From CG1-02-35-72 sp045046885 (GTDB taxonomy: Bacteria > Bacteroidota > Bacteroidia > Flavobacteriales > Flavobacteriaceae): a stretch of DNA of 64,000 bases. The DNA is taken from assembly GCA_045046885.1 (NCBI GenBank), contig JASFYX010000046.1, positions 9,874 through 73,873 of the forward strand, read 5' to 3'. The translations under genes and the position numbers were made by a program. Shown one piece after another: positions 8,026 to 17,910 of the stretch. The notes beneath the pieces were generated by a model. That model saw only the letters and a program-made list of their open reading frames with translations. It ran no database searches and had not been told where the DNA came from. The stretch's first letter is position 1. Every line of letters begins with the position of its first letter.

Positions 8026-9588
8026 CTATAAAGTTACATAATTTAAAGCGGCTTCTACACAACGTTCGCCATCCATAGCTGCTGATACAATTCCACCGGC
8101 ATAACCACCGCCTTCGCCACAAGGGAATAAGCCTTCAACTTCGGGATGCATTAATTTTTCTGTTCTTGGAATGGTTACAGGTGAAGATGTTCTAGATTCA
8201 ACACCAACAATATTAGCTTCTGCCGTATAAAAACCTTTCATTTTTTTACCAAATTCTGTAAATCCGGTTCTTAGTCTGCTACCAATTATTTTTGGCAAAA
8301 GAGAGTGTAAGGGTGCCGATTTAATGCCAGGTTGGTAAGATGTGTCATTAAGATTTGTTGACAAACGTCCTTCAACAAAATCGGTTAATCTTTGCGCAGG
8401 AGCCACCTGACTTCTACCACCGGCATTAAAAGCCAGTTTTTCTAAATCTTTTTGAAATTCTAAACCTTTTAAAGCACCGTGTTTATCGTATTTAGACAAA
8501 TCTTTTTCGGCATCTATTTCAACAACAATACCTGAATTCGCAAACTTATTATTGCGATTTGAGGGAGACATACCATTGACCACAACTTCACCAGGAGCCG
8601 TAGCAGCGGGTACAATAAAACCACCTGGACACATACAAAAAGAATACACGCCACGGCTTTTTACTTGATGTACTAAATTGTAAGCTGCTGCAGGTAATAC
8701 AGGATTGCGTTCTCCTTTACAGTGATACTGAATGGCATCTATAATTTGTTGTGGATGTTCAACCCTAACACCCATAGCAAACGATTTTGACTTGAGACTT
8801 ATATTCTTATTATTTAATAAATAATAGATATCTCTTGCCGAATGTCCCGTTGCTAAAATAATAGCTTTTGTAGCTACTTCTGAGTCGTTTTGTAAGGTAA
8901 TGCTGTTAATTTTACCATTTATAATACCGAAATCTGTTACACGACTTTCAAAATAAATTTCACCGCCGTATTTTAAAATGGTTTCTCTGATACCTTCTAC
9001 TATTCGGGGTAACTTATTTGTACCAATATGTGGATGGGCGTCAATGAGTATTTCTTCACTAGCGCCATGAGCTACTAGAATTTCGAAAATACGACGGACA
9101 TCACCTCTTTTTAAACTGCGGGTGTATAATTTACCGTCAGAGTAGGTGCCAGCACCGCCTTCGCCAAAGCAATAATTAGAGTCTTCGTCAACGGTTTGAA
9201 ACTGATTGATAGCCCGTAAATCTTTACGACGGTCTCGTACATTTTTACCACGTTCGTAAACCACAGGCTTAAAACCCAATTCTAAACAACGTAGTGCAGC
9301 AAACATGCCCGCAGGACCAAAACCAATAATGTGTATTTCTTTGGCTTTAGAAACGTCCTTGTAATCTAAAGCGTAATGAGATATTTTTTCTACGGGCTCA
9401 TTTATATAAACCGCTATTTTATAATTAAAAAAGACATCTTTTTTTCTGGCATCGATAGATTTTTTTAAAACTTTAATACCCGAAATTTCTTTTTCTGAGA
9501 TACCTAATTTTCTAGAGGCTTTACGCATCAAAATATTTTTTTGTTGCGCTTCGTAGATTGTAATTTTAAACTGAATGTCTTTTATCAT
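8026..9588 (-). CDS. NAD(P)/FAD-dependent oxidoreductase (COG2509-type)
   Basis: 520 residues from the ATG at 9588 (MIKDIQFKI); an in-frame ATG six codons upstream is less likely because it falls outside the family's usual start. An N-terminal domain of about 85 residues precedes the FAD-binding Rossmann motif IIGFGPAGMFAALR. Then come NYCFGEGGAGTYSDGKL and, near the C-terminus, the FAD-contacting LFPCGEGGGYAGGIVSAAMDG. The family is widespread and uncharacterised; relatives are annotated as FAD-dependent dehydrogenases. The substrate is unknown. It is cytoplasmic and on the same strand as the M14 peptidase gene upstream, 35 bp away. Confidence 0.85.
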   Translation of the reverse strand: MIKDIQFKITIYEAQQKNILMRKASRKLGISEKEISGIKVLKKSIDARKKDVFFNYKIAVYINEPVEKISHYALDYKDVSKAKEIHIIGFGPAGMFAALRCLELGFKPVVYERGKNVRDRRKDLRAINQFQTVDEDSNYCFGEGGAGTYSDGKLYTRSLKRGDVRRIFEILVAHGASEEILIDAHPHIGTNKLPRIVEGIRETILKYGGEIYFESRVTDFGIINGKINSITLQNDSEVATKAIILATGHSARDIYYLLNNKNISLKSKSFAMGVRVEHPQQIIDAIQYHCKGERNPVLPAAAYNLVHQVKSRGVYSFCMCPGGFIVPAATAPGEVVVNGMSPSNRNNKFANSGIVVEIDAEKDLSKYDKHGALKGLEFQKDLEKLAFNAGGRSQVAPAQRLTDFVEGRLSTNLNDTSYQPGIKSAPLHSLLPKIIGSRLRTGFTEFGKKMKGFYTAEANIVGVESRTSSPVTIPRTEKLMHPEVEGLFPCGEGGGYAGGIVSAAMDGERCVEAALNYVTL

Positions 9589-9623
9589 ATCCGCAAAATT
9601 ACACAAATAAATAACTATAAAAA

Positions 9624-12146
9624 CTACATCATTTTACCAAAGAAAACAGCATTCATCAATAATTTATTTGTACCATACCAAAAAGCTCTAAAATTGGTAT
9701 TGTCTGTAAATACAATCACACGACCTTTGCCTAATTTACTCACTTTAAAAGGAATAGTATTACTCATAGTTTTTAAATTTTCTTTAGAAATATAGCCACT
9801 TAAAAGCGGATGCTGCGTGTATTGAATAGGGTTGACATAACTTGTTGTGTCTGGCTTTATAAATACGGTAGTATTCCTAAACAACGCCAAATTCTTGTTA
9901 GTATAGCCAAAATTTATAGGATGCGATAAATCTAATTTAGCCTCAAAAATAGCGCCTCCAATAACTTGAGCACCGTTAAAATTACGACGTTGTTCAAATG
10001 TTATATTTTTGCTAAGGGCTTTAGATTTTTTGATGTCTAGTTTTATCAACCCAACTTTGTTAAACCATTTTACGGCATTTCTATAGCCAATGACTACACC
10101 GCCATTTTTAGCAAAATCTTTTAAAGCTTTGCCTGTTGCTTTAGACAAACCACCATAAGTGTTGGGGACAATTATACTTGTGTATTTACTCAAATCGTAA
10201 CTACCTAGTTTAGTGTTGTCTAATTTTGTAATGCGCATATGATAGCGTGTGTCGAATAAATGCCATACTTCACCGGCGTCGTAACTGGCGATACCATTAC
10301 CTACCAAAACAGCCACTTTAGCCAATTTTAAAGGTCTAAAATTAGGACTCCCCAAGTCTATTCCTTCTGTTAAACCTGTGTTTTCTGAAGTGATATTAAC
10401 ACCACTGTGATTGGCCACCATTTTAAGGAATTTAGACATTTCTTGTGCATTTAATTTCTGATTTTGAACAGGTATCATAATACTGCCATAATCAAATGTT
10501 TTACCGTTTAAGCTAAAAGGTTTAAGAGCGACTTTGGCGCGCAGCCCTTTTCTTAAAACAGCTTGCAAGGCACGAGGTGCCAAATAATTATGCCATTGAA
10601 AAACGTAAGCATAATGTCCTTGACCACTTAAAGTCCCTTTTTTAAATGTCATATTGGTTATGGTAGCGCCTATATTGGCGGTGGAATTTGTATAAGTGTA
10701 ATTTAGATTAAAGGCTAAGGGTAGTGTCCACGCAGAAACGTCATAAAAAAGACTATCTCTAAAATGTGTACGCTTTTCGAACATAGCATTTATCATACGG
10801 TAATTTTTTTGCTCTAGAGGAATAATAATGCTATTGGCTTTGTCAAAACGTTTACCATTAATATTTGCACTTTGTTTTAAAGTGTTGTAATGAATGTGTT
10901 GACGTTCGAGCATTTTAGCAAACTGATAGATTTTATTAGGGTCTTTAACACTACCTACAACAATAGCTTTTTGTTTAGAGCGACGGGCTTCATTACGGGC
11001 GTTGATGTAAAATTGGCGTTGGTAATTTAAAATATCATCGTGTAAATGTAAACCGGCATCCAAAGTCGATAGAGCAGTAGTTATATGGTTTCTAATAGCA
11101 AACGGGAATGTTAAAAGACCATTATCAGTTTCTTGGGCATGACCACGGGCAGAAGCTTGTTCGAATAAAATACCAATACCACCATTAATATCGGGATAGG
11201 TTGAGCCTTTACCGTAGTAAAAATCGTCAAAACTTTCTTCGCTGTAATACAATGAGCCAATTTTATCCATCGCCTTGGCGTGATAAGTAGCTATTTTTTT
11301 TGTTAAAACCTGATTTAATTTGGGTGTTAAAGGATGTGTTCTCGACTGAATGCCAGGTTGAAAAAAGTAAGTACCATTTGTACCCATTTCGTGGTGGTCT
11401 GTCAAGATATTAGGATACCAATTTTGATAGGTTTTAATACGCGCTTGCGATTCGGGTAACTGCGTTACCAACCAATCGCGGTTCATATCAAACCAATAAT
11501 GATTTGTGCGGCCACCGGGCCAAACTTCGCTAAATTCACGGTCATTATTATCGGTTACAAGATGTTTGCTCTTGTGCATATTTACCCAAGTAGAAAAGCG
11601 TTGCATACCATCGGGATTGTAAGATGGGTCGAATAAAATAACGGTTTTGTCTAATAAATTATTGATATAATCACCCTGAGCAGCGGCTAAATAATAGGCA
11701 ATTAACATACCAGCATTAGCCCCACTGGCTTCGTTTCCGTGAATGGAATAACCTTGATATACTACTAAAGGCATATTTTTAACATCTAATTTTGAAGAGA
11801 CAACCGGATTTGTTAAAGCGACGTGCTTCTTTTGTATTTGTGCTAAATTCTGATGATTTTTTGGTGAGGTAATTGTCAGCAACAACAAAGGACGCCCCTC
11901 GTAAGTTGTACCGCGATTTTCTATAGTAACGCGATCTGAACTTTTAGCCAAAGCCTGCATATATTGTACTAATTTATCGTGACTGGCATGCCATTTCCCT
12001 ACTTGAAATCCAAGAATACTCTCGGGTGTAGGGATGGCTTTATTATAGCTAATGTTTGAAGGTAAATAATAATTTAAATCTACATTTTTCTGGGCGAAGC
12101 TTTGCAAAAATAACAGTGCAAAAGCAACAAATAGGAACTTTTTCAT
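9624..12146 (-). CDS. Secreted M14 family zinc carboxypeptidase
   Basis: 840 residues with signal peptide MKKFLFVAFALLFLQSFA. The zinc site reads H136-G-N-E139 in GYSIHGNEASG with the third ligand in LTDHHEMG (H251 or H252), as in M14 carboxypeptidases. The catalytic domain spans about residues 40-380; the long C-terminal half contains a region resembling a glutamine-amidotransferase-like fold, seen in other Bacteroidetes M14 proteins (family knowledge, less sure). It probably removes C-terminal residues from peptides in the periplasm or medium as part of protein-based nutrition. Confidence 0.85.
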   Translation of the reverse strand: MKKFLFVAFALLFLQSFAQKNVDLNYYLPSNISYNKAIPTPESILGFQVGKWHASHDKLVQYMQALAKSSDRVTIENRGTTYEGRPLLLLTITSPKNHQNLAQIQKKHVALTNPVVSSKLDVKNMPLVVYQGYSIHGNEASGANAGMLIAYYLAAAQGDYINNLLDKTVILFDPSYNPDGMQRFSTWVNMHKSKHLVTDNNDREFSEVWPGGRTNHYWFDMNRDWLVTQLPESQARIKTYQNWYPNILTDHHEMGTNGTYFFQPGIQSRTHPLTPKLNQVLTKKIATYHAKAMDKIGSLYYSEESFDDFYYGKGSTYPDINGGIGILFEQASARGHAQETDNGLLTFPFAIRNHITTALSTLDAGLHLHDDILNYQRQFYINARNEARRSKQKAIVVGSVKDPNKIYQFAKMLERQHIHYNTLKQSANINGKRFDKANSIIIPLEQKNYRMINAMFEKRTHFRDSLFYDVSAWTLPLAFNLNYTYTNSTANIGATITNMTFKKGTLSGQGHYAYVFQWHNYLAPRALQAVLRKGLRAKVALKPFSLNGKTFDYGSIMIPVQNQKLNAQEMSKFLKMVANHSGVNITSENTGLTEGIDLGSPNFRPLKLAKVAVLVGNGIASYDAGEVWHLFDTRYHMRITKLDNTKLGSYDLSKYTSIIVPNTYGGLSKATGKALKDFAKNGGVVIGYRNAVKWFNKVGLIKLDIKKSKALSKNITFEQRRNFNGAQVIGGAIFEAKLDLSHPINFGYTNKNLALFRNTTVFIKPDTTSYVNPIQYTQHPLLSGYISKENLKTMSNTIPFKVSKLGKGRVIVFTDNTNFRAFWYGTNKLLMNAVFFGKMM

Positions 12147-12175
12147 GGGTTGGTTATAATTTAGGAATAGTAAAG

Positions 12176-12214
12176 GTAAAAAAAAACCGCTACTAATAAT
12201 ATAGAAGCGGTTTA
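12176..12214 (-). terminator. Terminator after the PUR-family gene
   Basis: Read on the minus strand, arms AACCGCT and AGCGGTT are followed by a run of T residues, 22-60 bp after the stop of the DUF3276 gene. It is a convincing rho-independent terminator. Confidence 0.7.
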
Positions 12215-12235
12215 CTTTAACAATAAATTAAGGTT

Positions 12236-12643
12236 TTAAATGTCTTCGAATTTTACATCTGTAAAACTATCGGTAGAGGATGTTTTTTCAGTTGAGGTTT
12301 CAGCTTCAACGGATGTTTCGGCAATCACAACATCATCAGAAGGTTTTTTAAAATCTTTTTGATGACGTTCAGAAATCACTTCCTCACCTTTTTGCTCAAT
12401 AATGTAGTCTGTAGCTTTACGTAACATTTCATTAAATTCCTGAAAATCTTCTTTATACAAATATATTTTATGTTTTTTGTAATGAAAAGAACCATCGTCG
12501 TGCGTAAATTTTTTACTCTCAGTAATGGTTAAATAAAAATCTTCTGCTTTAGTGGCGCGTACATCAAAAAAATAAGTACGTCTGCCGGCACGTAAAACTT
12601 GTGAAAAAATCTCCTCTTGTTCAATATATTCTTTTTCAGCCAT
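12236..12643 (-). CDS. PUR-family nucleic-acid-binding protein (DUF3276)
   Basis: 135 residues. The conserved core IFSQVLRAGRRTYFFDVRAT, then DFYLTITESKK and KIYLYKEDFQEF, is the single PUR repeat of DUF3276, which is universal in Bacteroidetes and related to Borrelia BpuR. PUR domains bind single-stranded DNA or RNA, so a global nucleic-acid-binding role is expected (inference). The last 40 residues are acidic and rich in Ser and Thr, likely disordered. It is a single gene with its own terminator. Confidence 0.85.
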   Translation of the reverse strand: MAEKEYIEQEEIFSQVLRAGRRTYFFDVRATKAEDFYLTITESKKFTHDDGSFHYKKHKIYLYKEDFQEFNEMLRKATDYIIEQKGEEVISERHQKDFKKPSDDVVIAETSVEAETSTEKTSSTDSFTDVKFEDI

Positions 12644-12771
12644 GGGTATCTCTCTTTTAATTAATTTTAAATAGACTAAGCAAATCTAACAAAATAATTG
12701 ACTTTGGCAAGATTTATTTTCTTAAAATCTAACTTGATTTTAAGAGTTAATGATTTATAAAAAAGTACATA

Positions 12772-12804
12772 AAAAAAGACACTAATTTTATTAGCGTCTT
12801 TTTA
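12772..12804 (-). terminator. Terminator after yidC
   Basis: On the minus strand the sequence just after the yidC stop forms a stem of AAAAAGACGCTAA with TTAGTGTCTTTTT around a 4-nt loop, ending in a T-run. Confidence 0.7.
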
Positions 12805-12827
12805 ATATGTATTTAAATTAAAGCATG

Positions 12828-14729
12828 TTACCTCTTCTTTTTACGATCTTGTTGCTCTTGAGCCTGTTTCATAGCTTCACTTATTTTGGCTCTAAATTTA
12901 CTTTGTTTTTTAGGTTTCTTTTTGTTTTCTTGAATTTGAGCGTGAATTTTATCTTCGTCTATTATATAATTTTTAATAACGTACATAATAGAAATAGTTA
13001 GTAAGTTAGAAATAAAATAATACAAACTCAAACCACTGCCATAATTGTTAAAGAATACCAACATCATTAAAGGAGAGAGATACATCATGTATTTCATCAT
13101 TTTTGTCATATCGGGCATCCCTTCTTGAGTAGGTCCTTGCATATTCATTTGCTGACTTTGCGTCATTTGCATGTAAAAGAAAATGGCTACAGAAGCTAAT
13201 ATTGGGAATAAACTCACATGATTTCCATATAGCGGAATAGTAAAAGGTAATTTTAAAACTTCGTCGTAAGACGATAAATCTTTTGCCCATAAAAACCCTT
13301 GATGACGTAAATCTAAAGCCGCCGGGAAAAACCTAAACAGCGCAAAGAATACGGGCATTTGTAATAGTGCCGGAATACACCCCGCCATAGGGTTAACACC
13401 TGCCTTGCTTTGTAGCGCCATGGTTTCTTGTTGGCGTTTCATAGCATTTTCTTTGCCCTTATATTTCTCATTTAGCTCTTGCAATTCTGGTCGTAAAACC
13501 TTCATTTTAGCACTCGATAAATAAGATTTATAAACCAAAGGCGACATGATGATACGCACAAATAATGTCATCAAAATAATAATGATACCATAGTTGGCTA
13601 TATAACCTTTTAAGAAGTTGAAAAATTTAATAAAAAGGTATTTATTAATCCATCCAAAAATACCCCAACCAAGATTGACAATATTCTCTAAACCTTTGCC
13701 TTCGTAAGATTTTAAAATATTATAATCGGTTGGGCCATAATACATTTTAAGGTTGTAATTCAAGTGATTATTTTTAAAACTCAAAGGAATTTTAGCCATC
13801 ATTACTTTTGTAAAAACAGTATCTATTTCTACATCGTCAACCAAATTGTTAGAACTTATAGTGGCTTTTGCTAAAGGTGTGTCAGATACTAAAATAGAGG
13901 TAAAAAATTGTTGTTTAAAGCCTATCCAATTCACATTAGTAAGGTCTTCTACTTTGTTTTTAGCACCAGCATTTATATAATCAAATTCGTCTTTACCAAA
14001 AGAGTATTGTAAGGTAGTATATTGGTTTTCGTATTTGACACTTTTTTCTTGTCTGAGTGTTTTTATTTGCCAATTTAAATCGATTGGCGCTCCTGTATTA
14101 ACAACATTTTCTAAGCCTACAGCATTCATGCTAAAATTAAACATGTAGTCGTCTTTTTGCAACTCATATCTAAATTCTAAATAACTATTAGCGCCCGCTT
14201 TAAGTTTCATAGATAAGATCGAGCTGTTACCTTTTTTAGTTAAAGTAGGCTCAAAATAAAGGTTTTTTGTATTGAGATTGCGATGATCTGCTGTTGTAAA
14301 ATCTACATTAAACTGCGCATTATTGTCTTTTATTAAATAAACAGGTTTATCGTTGTAATTAGTAAATTTCTTTAATAAAACCTCAGAAATTTGCCCACCT
14401 TTATTAGAAACTTTAATACGCACTAAATCATTTTCTATAACAGTTTCAGAATTTGTGGCGCTAGGTAAACTAGCAGAGTACCCAAAAGCGCCTAAAAGGT
14501 TTTGTGCTTTGGCTAAACCAATAGAGTCTGAGCTAACAACAAGTTGTTTTGTGGCTTCTACAGGGTTTACAGGTACTTGTTTTTTTATAGCTGCAATAGA
14601 ATCTTGCGTTTTTTGTTGTTGTATTTTTTCGGCTTCGCTGGGTTGGTTGGTGTACATCCAATACAGCATAATAGCCCCTAGCAATACAAAACCTAAAATT
14701 GAATTAAGATCAAATTTTTTCTCTTCCAT
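12828..14729 (-). CDS. yidC: Membrane protein insertase YidC
   Basis: 633 residues. The N-terminal membrane anchor (LGFVLLGAIMLYWMY) is followed by a periplasmic beta domain of about 300 residues, then the conserved insertase core: NYGIIIILMTLFVRIIMSP, the charged coiled-coil hairpin with KMKVLRPELQELNEKYKGK, and further helices including MAGCIPALLQMPVFFALF. The tail is strongly basic (ends QQDRKKKR), suited to ribosome contact. It inserts inner-membrane proteins alone or with Sec. The length and domain order are normal for Bacteroidetes. It is divergent from the helicase gene. Confidence 0.97.
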   Translation of the reverse strand: MEEKKFDLNSILGFVLLGAIMLYWMYTNQPSEAEKIQQQKTQDSIAAIKKQVPVNPVEATKQLVVSSDSIGLAKAQNLLGAFGYSASLPSATNSETVIENDLVRIKVSNKGGQISEVLLKKFTNYNDKPVYLIKDNNAQFNVDFTTADHRNLNTKNLYFEPTLTKKGNSSILSMKLKAGANSYLEFRYELQKDDYMFNFSMNAVGLENVVNTGAPIDLNWQIKTLRQEKSVKYENQYTTLQYSFGKDEFDYINAGAKNKVEDLTNVNWIGFKQQFFTSILVSDTPLAKATISSNNLVDDVEIDTVFTKVMMAKIPLSFKNNHLNYNLKMYYGPTDYNILKSYEGKGLENIVNLGWGIFGWINKYLFIKFFNFLKGYIANYGIIIILMTLFVRIIMSPLVYKSYLSSAKMKVLRPELQELNEKYKGKENAMKRQQETMALQSKAGVNPMAGCIPALLQMPVFFALFRFFPAALDLRHQGFLWAKDLSSYDEVLKLPFTIPLYGNHVSLFPILASVAIFFYMQMTQSQQMNMQGPTQEGMPDMTKMMKYMMYLSPLMMLVFFNNYGSGLSLYYFISNLLTISIMYVIKNYIIDEDKIHAQIQENKKKPKKQSKFRAKISEAMKQAQEQQDRKKKR

Positions 14730-14859
14730 AATTTTTAATATCTGTGTAACAGGCGTATAGATAGGCCTTGTTAATCGCGCACAAATGTAGTAAAATTTGT
14801 CGATAACTTTTATTGTATGACTCTAAAGTTGGTTGTACTTTTATCGCTTTAAAAACAGC

Positions 14860-17187
14860 GTGAAAACAGGATACCTAAACAATCTTAACGACGTACAAAA
14901 ACAAGCCGTTTTACACAAAGATGGCGCTATGATTATTGTGGCTGGCGCAGGCTCTGGTAAGACACGTGTCTTAACTTATCGCATAGCACATTTAATGCAA
15001 CAAGGCGTTGATCCATTTAATATTTTAGCCTTAACTTTTACCAATAAATCGGCTCGCGAAATGAAAAAACGTATCGCAACCATAGTAGGAGAGAGCGAAG
15101 CCAAAAATTTATGGATGGGTACTTTTCACTCGGTTTTTGCACGTATTTTACGCTCTGAGGCGGGTAAATTAGGATTCCCATCTAATTTTACTATTTACGA
15201 CACTCAAGATTCTGTAAGACTTTTGTCGAGTATTATTAAAGAAATGCAACTGGATACCGACAGGTATAAAGCCAAACAAGTGCTCAATCGTATTTCACAA
15301 TTTAAAAACAGTTTGATAACGGTTAAAGCCTATAGTAATAGTGCCGATTTGCAAGAAGCCGATAAACAAGCAAGTCGCCCAAAAATAGGCGAGATATACA
15401 ATAATTATGTCGAGCGCTGTTTTAAAGCAGGCGTTATGGATTTTGACGATTTACTCTTGCGCACCAATCAATTATTATCGCAGTTTCCAGAAGTTTTAGC
15501 TAAGTACCAAAACAAATTTCGCTATATTTTGGTAGATGAGTATCAAGATACAAACCATTCTCAATATTTAATTGTCAAGGCATTGGCCGACAGGTTTCAA
15601 AACATTTGTGTTGTAGGCGACGATTCGCAAAGTATTTATGCTTTTAGAGGTGCTAACATCAATAATATTTTAAATTTTCAAAAACACTTTGAGGATGTCA
15701 AGATTTTTAAACTCGAACAAAATTACCGTTCAACTAAAAATATTGTTCAGGCAGCTAACAGTGTCATAAAAAATAACAAATCTAAAATAGATAAAGATAT
15801 TTGGACGGCTAATACCGAAGGTGATAAAGTTACCGTAAAACATACTTTTACAGACGGTGAAGAAGGACGCTATGTTGCCGATACTATTTTCGATATAAGT
15901 ATGCAAAAGCAGGCTAAAAATACCGATTTTGCAGTATTGTATCGCACCAATGCCCAATCACGTGCTCTTGAAGATGCCTTGCGCAAAAAAGATATTTCAT
16001 ACCGAATTTACGGCGGTTTATCATTTTACCAACGCAAAGAAGTAAAGGACGCTCTATCTTATTTAAGATTGCTAGCCAACCCTAAAGATGAAGAGGCTTT
16101 AAAACGGATTATCAATTATCCGGCAAGGGGTATCGGTCAAACCACTATTGAAAAATTAGTCGTAGCGGCCAATCAGTACAAACGCTCTATTTTTACCATT
16201 CTCGAAAATTTAGACAAGGTCAATATCAATATAAATCGCGGGACAAAGATAAAATTACAGAATTTTATAACAATGTTGCAAAGTTTTAAGATTTTTTCTG
16301 ACAATCACAATGCGTACGATACGGCACAGCATGTTGTTAATCAGACACATTTATTAAAAGATTTGGGTAAAGACGATACGCCCGAAGGCATCAGCAGGAT
16401 AGAGAATATTCAAGAACTTTTAAACGGTATAAACGATTTTATAGATAAACAAACCGAAGAGGATTTAGATACCTCATTGACGTCTTTTTTAGAAGATGTG
16501 GCTTTGGCAACCGATTTTGATAATGACAAAAAAGAAAATGCCGAAAGTGTGTCGCTTATGACAATTCACGCGGCAAAAGGCTTGGAGTTTCCTTATGTTT
16601 TTGTAGTCGGTTTAGAAGAAAATCTTTTTCCATCGGCTATGAGTATGAATACGCGTGCCGAATTAGAAGAAGAGCGTCGTTTATTTTATGTGGCTTTAAC
16701 CCGTGCTGAAAAAAGGGCTTTTTTATCGTTAGCACAAACGCGTTACCGTTGGGGTAAATTAGTAGATGCCGAACCGAGTCGGTTTTTAGAAGAACTGGAT
16801 GATAAATATATTGAAGTACTTTCTAAACCAAAATCCCGAAACAGTGGCGATTTATTAGATATTTTCGATTCTCCTAAACCTCAAAATTCTTGGCAGTCTA
16901 AAAAGAATTTTAAATATAAAAAAGCTGTTAAACCAGAGCCGTCTAAGCCAAAACCTTTGGTTATTCCTAAAAACTTAAAAAAAGTTGATGCATCAAATTT
17001 AGGCAATACAAATTTATTCGACACTAAATTAAGTGTGGGTAATTGGGTAGAGCACGCGCGTTTTGGTAAAGGCGAAGTAAAACATTTAGAGGGTGTTGGC
17101 GCCAATATAAAAGCCGAAATTAATTTTAAAAGAGACGGCATAAAAAAGTTACTGTTAAAATTTGCAAAGCTTAAAATAATAGGCTGA
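14860..17187 (+). CDS. uvrD: UvrD/PcrA-type ATP-dependent DNA helicase
   Basis: About 775 residues from the GTG at 14860 (protein begins MKTGYLNNLNDVQKQAV). A TTG nine codons upstream is in frame but overlaps a promoter-like TTG-N20-TACTTTTA, so GTG fits better. The SF1 helicase motifs are clear: Walker A AGAGSGKTR, Walker B ILVDEYQDTN, the GDDSQSIYAFRGA motif, QNYRST, and motif VI VALTRAEKRA. The C-terminal NWVEHARFGKGEVKHLEG is the PcrA-type RNA-polymerase-interacting Tudor-like end. It unwinds DNA in excision repair and clears replication conflicts. A ParE-like TA gene pair and GrpE/DnaJ lie downstream but are not linked functionally. Confidence 0.93.
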   Translation: MKTGYLNNLNDVQKQAVLHKDGAMIIVAGAGSGKTRVLTYRIAHLMQQGVDPFNILALTFTNKSAREMKKRIATIVGESEAKNLWMGTFHSVFARILRSEAGKLGFPSNFTIYDTQDSVRLLSSIIKEMQLDTDRYKAKQVLNRISQFKNSLITVKAYSNSADLQEADKQASRPKIGEIYNNYVERCFKAGVMDFDDLLLRTNQLLSQFPEVLAKYQNKFRYILVDEYQDTNHSQYLIVKALADRFQNICVVGDDSQSIYAFRGANINNILNFQKHFEDVKIFKLEQNYRSTKNIVQAANSVIKNNKSKIDKDIWTANTEGDKVTVKHTFTDGEEGRYVADTIFDISMQKQAKNTDFAVLYRTNAQSRALEDALRKKDISYRIYGGLSFYQRKEVKDALSYLRLLANPKDEEALKRIINYPARGIGQTTIEKLVVAANQYKRSIFTILENLDKVNININRGTKIKLQNFITMLQSFKIFSDNHNAYDTAQHVVNQTHLLKDLGKDDTPEGISRIENIQELLNGINDFIDKQTEEDLDTSLTSFLEDVALATDFDNDKKENAESVSLMTIHAAKGLEFPYVFVVGLEENLFPSAMSMNTRAELEEERRLFYVALTRAEKRAFLSLAQTRYRWGKLVDAEPSRFLEELDDKYIEVLSKPKSRNSGDLLDIFDSPKPQNSWQSKKNFKYKKAVKPEPSKPKPLVIPKNLKKVDASNLGNTNLFDTKLSVGNWVEHARFGKGEVKHLEGVGANIKAEINFKRDGIKKLLLKFAKLKIIG

Positions 17188-17274
17188 TACTTTCGTTGTA
17201 AATTAGAATTAAAAGTGCTAATTTGCAAACCTTTATAAGACACTTATCACATATAAAAATAACGACCTCCACAT

Positions 17275-17907
17275 ATGGAATTTGAACTAGAATACAACTC
17301 AGGACGCACACATTTAATAATCCCAGAATATGGGCGTCATATACAAAAATTGGTAGATCATTGCGTGGCTTTACCTACGCAAGAAGAACGCAATAAAATG
17401 GCAAAAGCTATTATAGAAGTTATGGGTAATTTGCAACCTCATTTAAGAGATGTACCCGATTTTAAGCACAAATTATGGGATCAACTTTTTATAATGGCCG
17501 ATTTTAAATTAGATGTAGAATCGCCTTATCCTTTACCTACAAAAGAACATTTTGAAGAAAAACCCGATGCTTTGCCTTATCCAAAATCGGCTTCAAAGTA
17601 CCGTTTTTATGGCAATAATATTCAGATTATGATCGACACGGCTAATAGTTGGGAGGCAGGCGATTTAAAAGACGCTTTGACATACACCATTGCCAATCAT
17701 ATGAAAAAATGTTATTTAAATTGGAACAAAGACACAGTAGATGATGAGGTTATTTTTAAACATTTATTCGATTTATCTGATGGCAAAATAGACCTTAGAA
17801 ATAAAGAAGAAGTTTTGTCAGACAGTTCGGTACTTATTCGTAAACGTGTTGTGAATAAATACAATAACAAAAATAAAAATAAAAATCAGCGTTATAAAAA
17901 ACGTTAA
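17275..17907 (+). CDS. DUF4290 domain protein
   Basis: 210 residues. The opening FELEYNSGRTHLIIPEYGRH and the LWDQLFIMADFKLDVESPYP segment are characteristic of DUF4290, a helical cytoplasmic family restricted to Bacteroidetes. The C-terminus ends in a low-complexity Asn/Lys/Arg tail (KYNNKNKNKNQRYKKR), suggesting nucleic-acid or ribosome contact, but no function is known. It is 3 bp upstream of murA, an arrangement shared by many Flavobacteria, so the pair is probably co-transcribed. Confidence 0.85.
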   Translation: MEFELEYNSGRTHLIIPEYGRHIQKLVDHCVALPTQEERNKMAKAIIEVMGNLQPHLRDVPDFKHKLWDQLFIMADFKLDVESPYPLPTKEHFEEKPDALPYPKSASKYRFYGNNIQIMIDTANSWEAGDLKDALTYTIANHMKKCYLNWNKDTVDDEVIFKHLFDLSDGKIDLRNKEEVLSDSSVLIRKRVVNKYNNKNKNKNQRYKKR

Positions 17908-17910
17908 AAA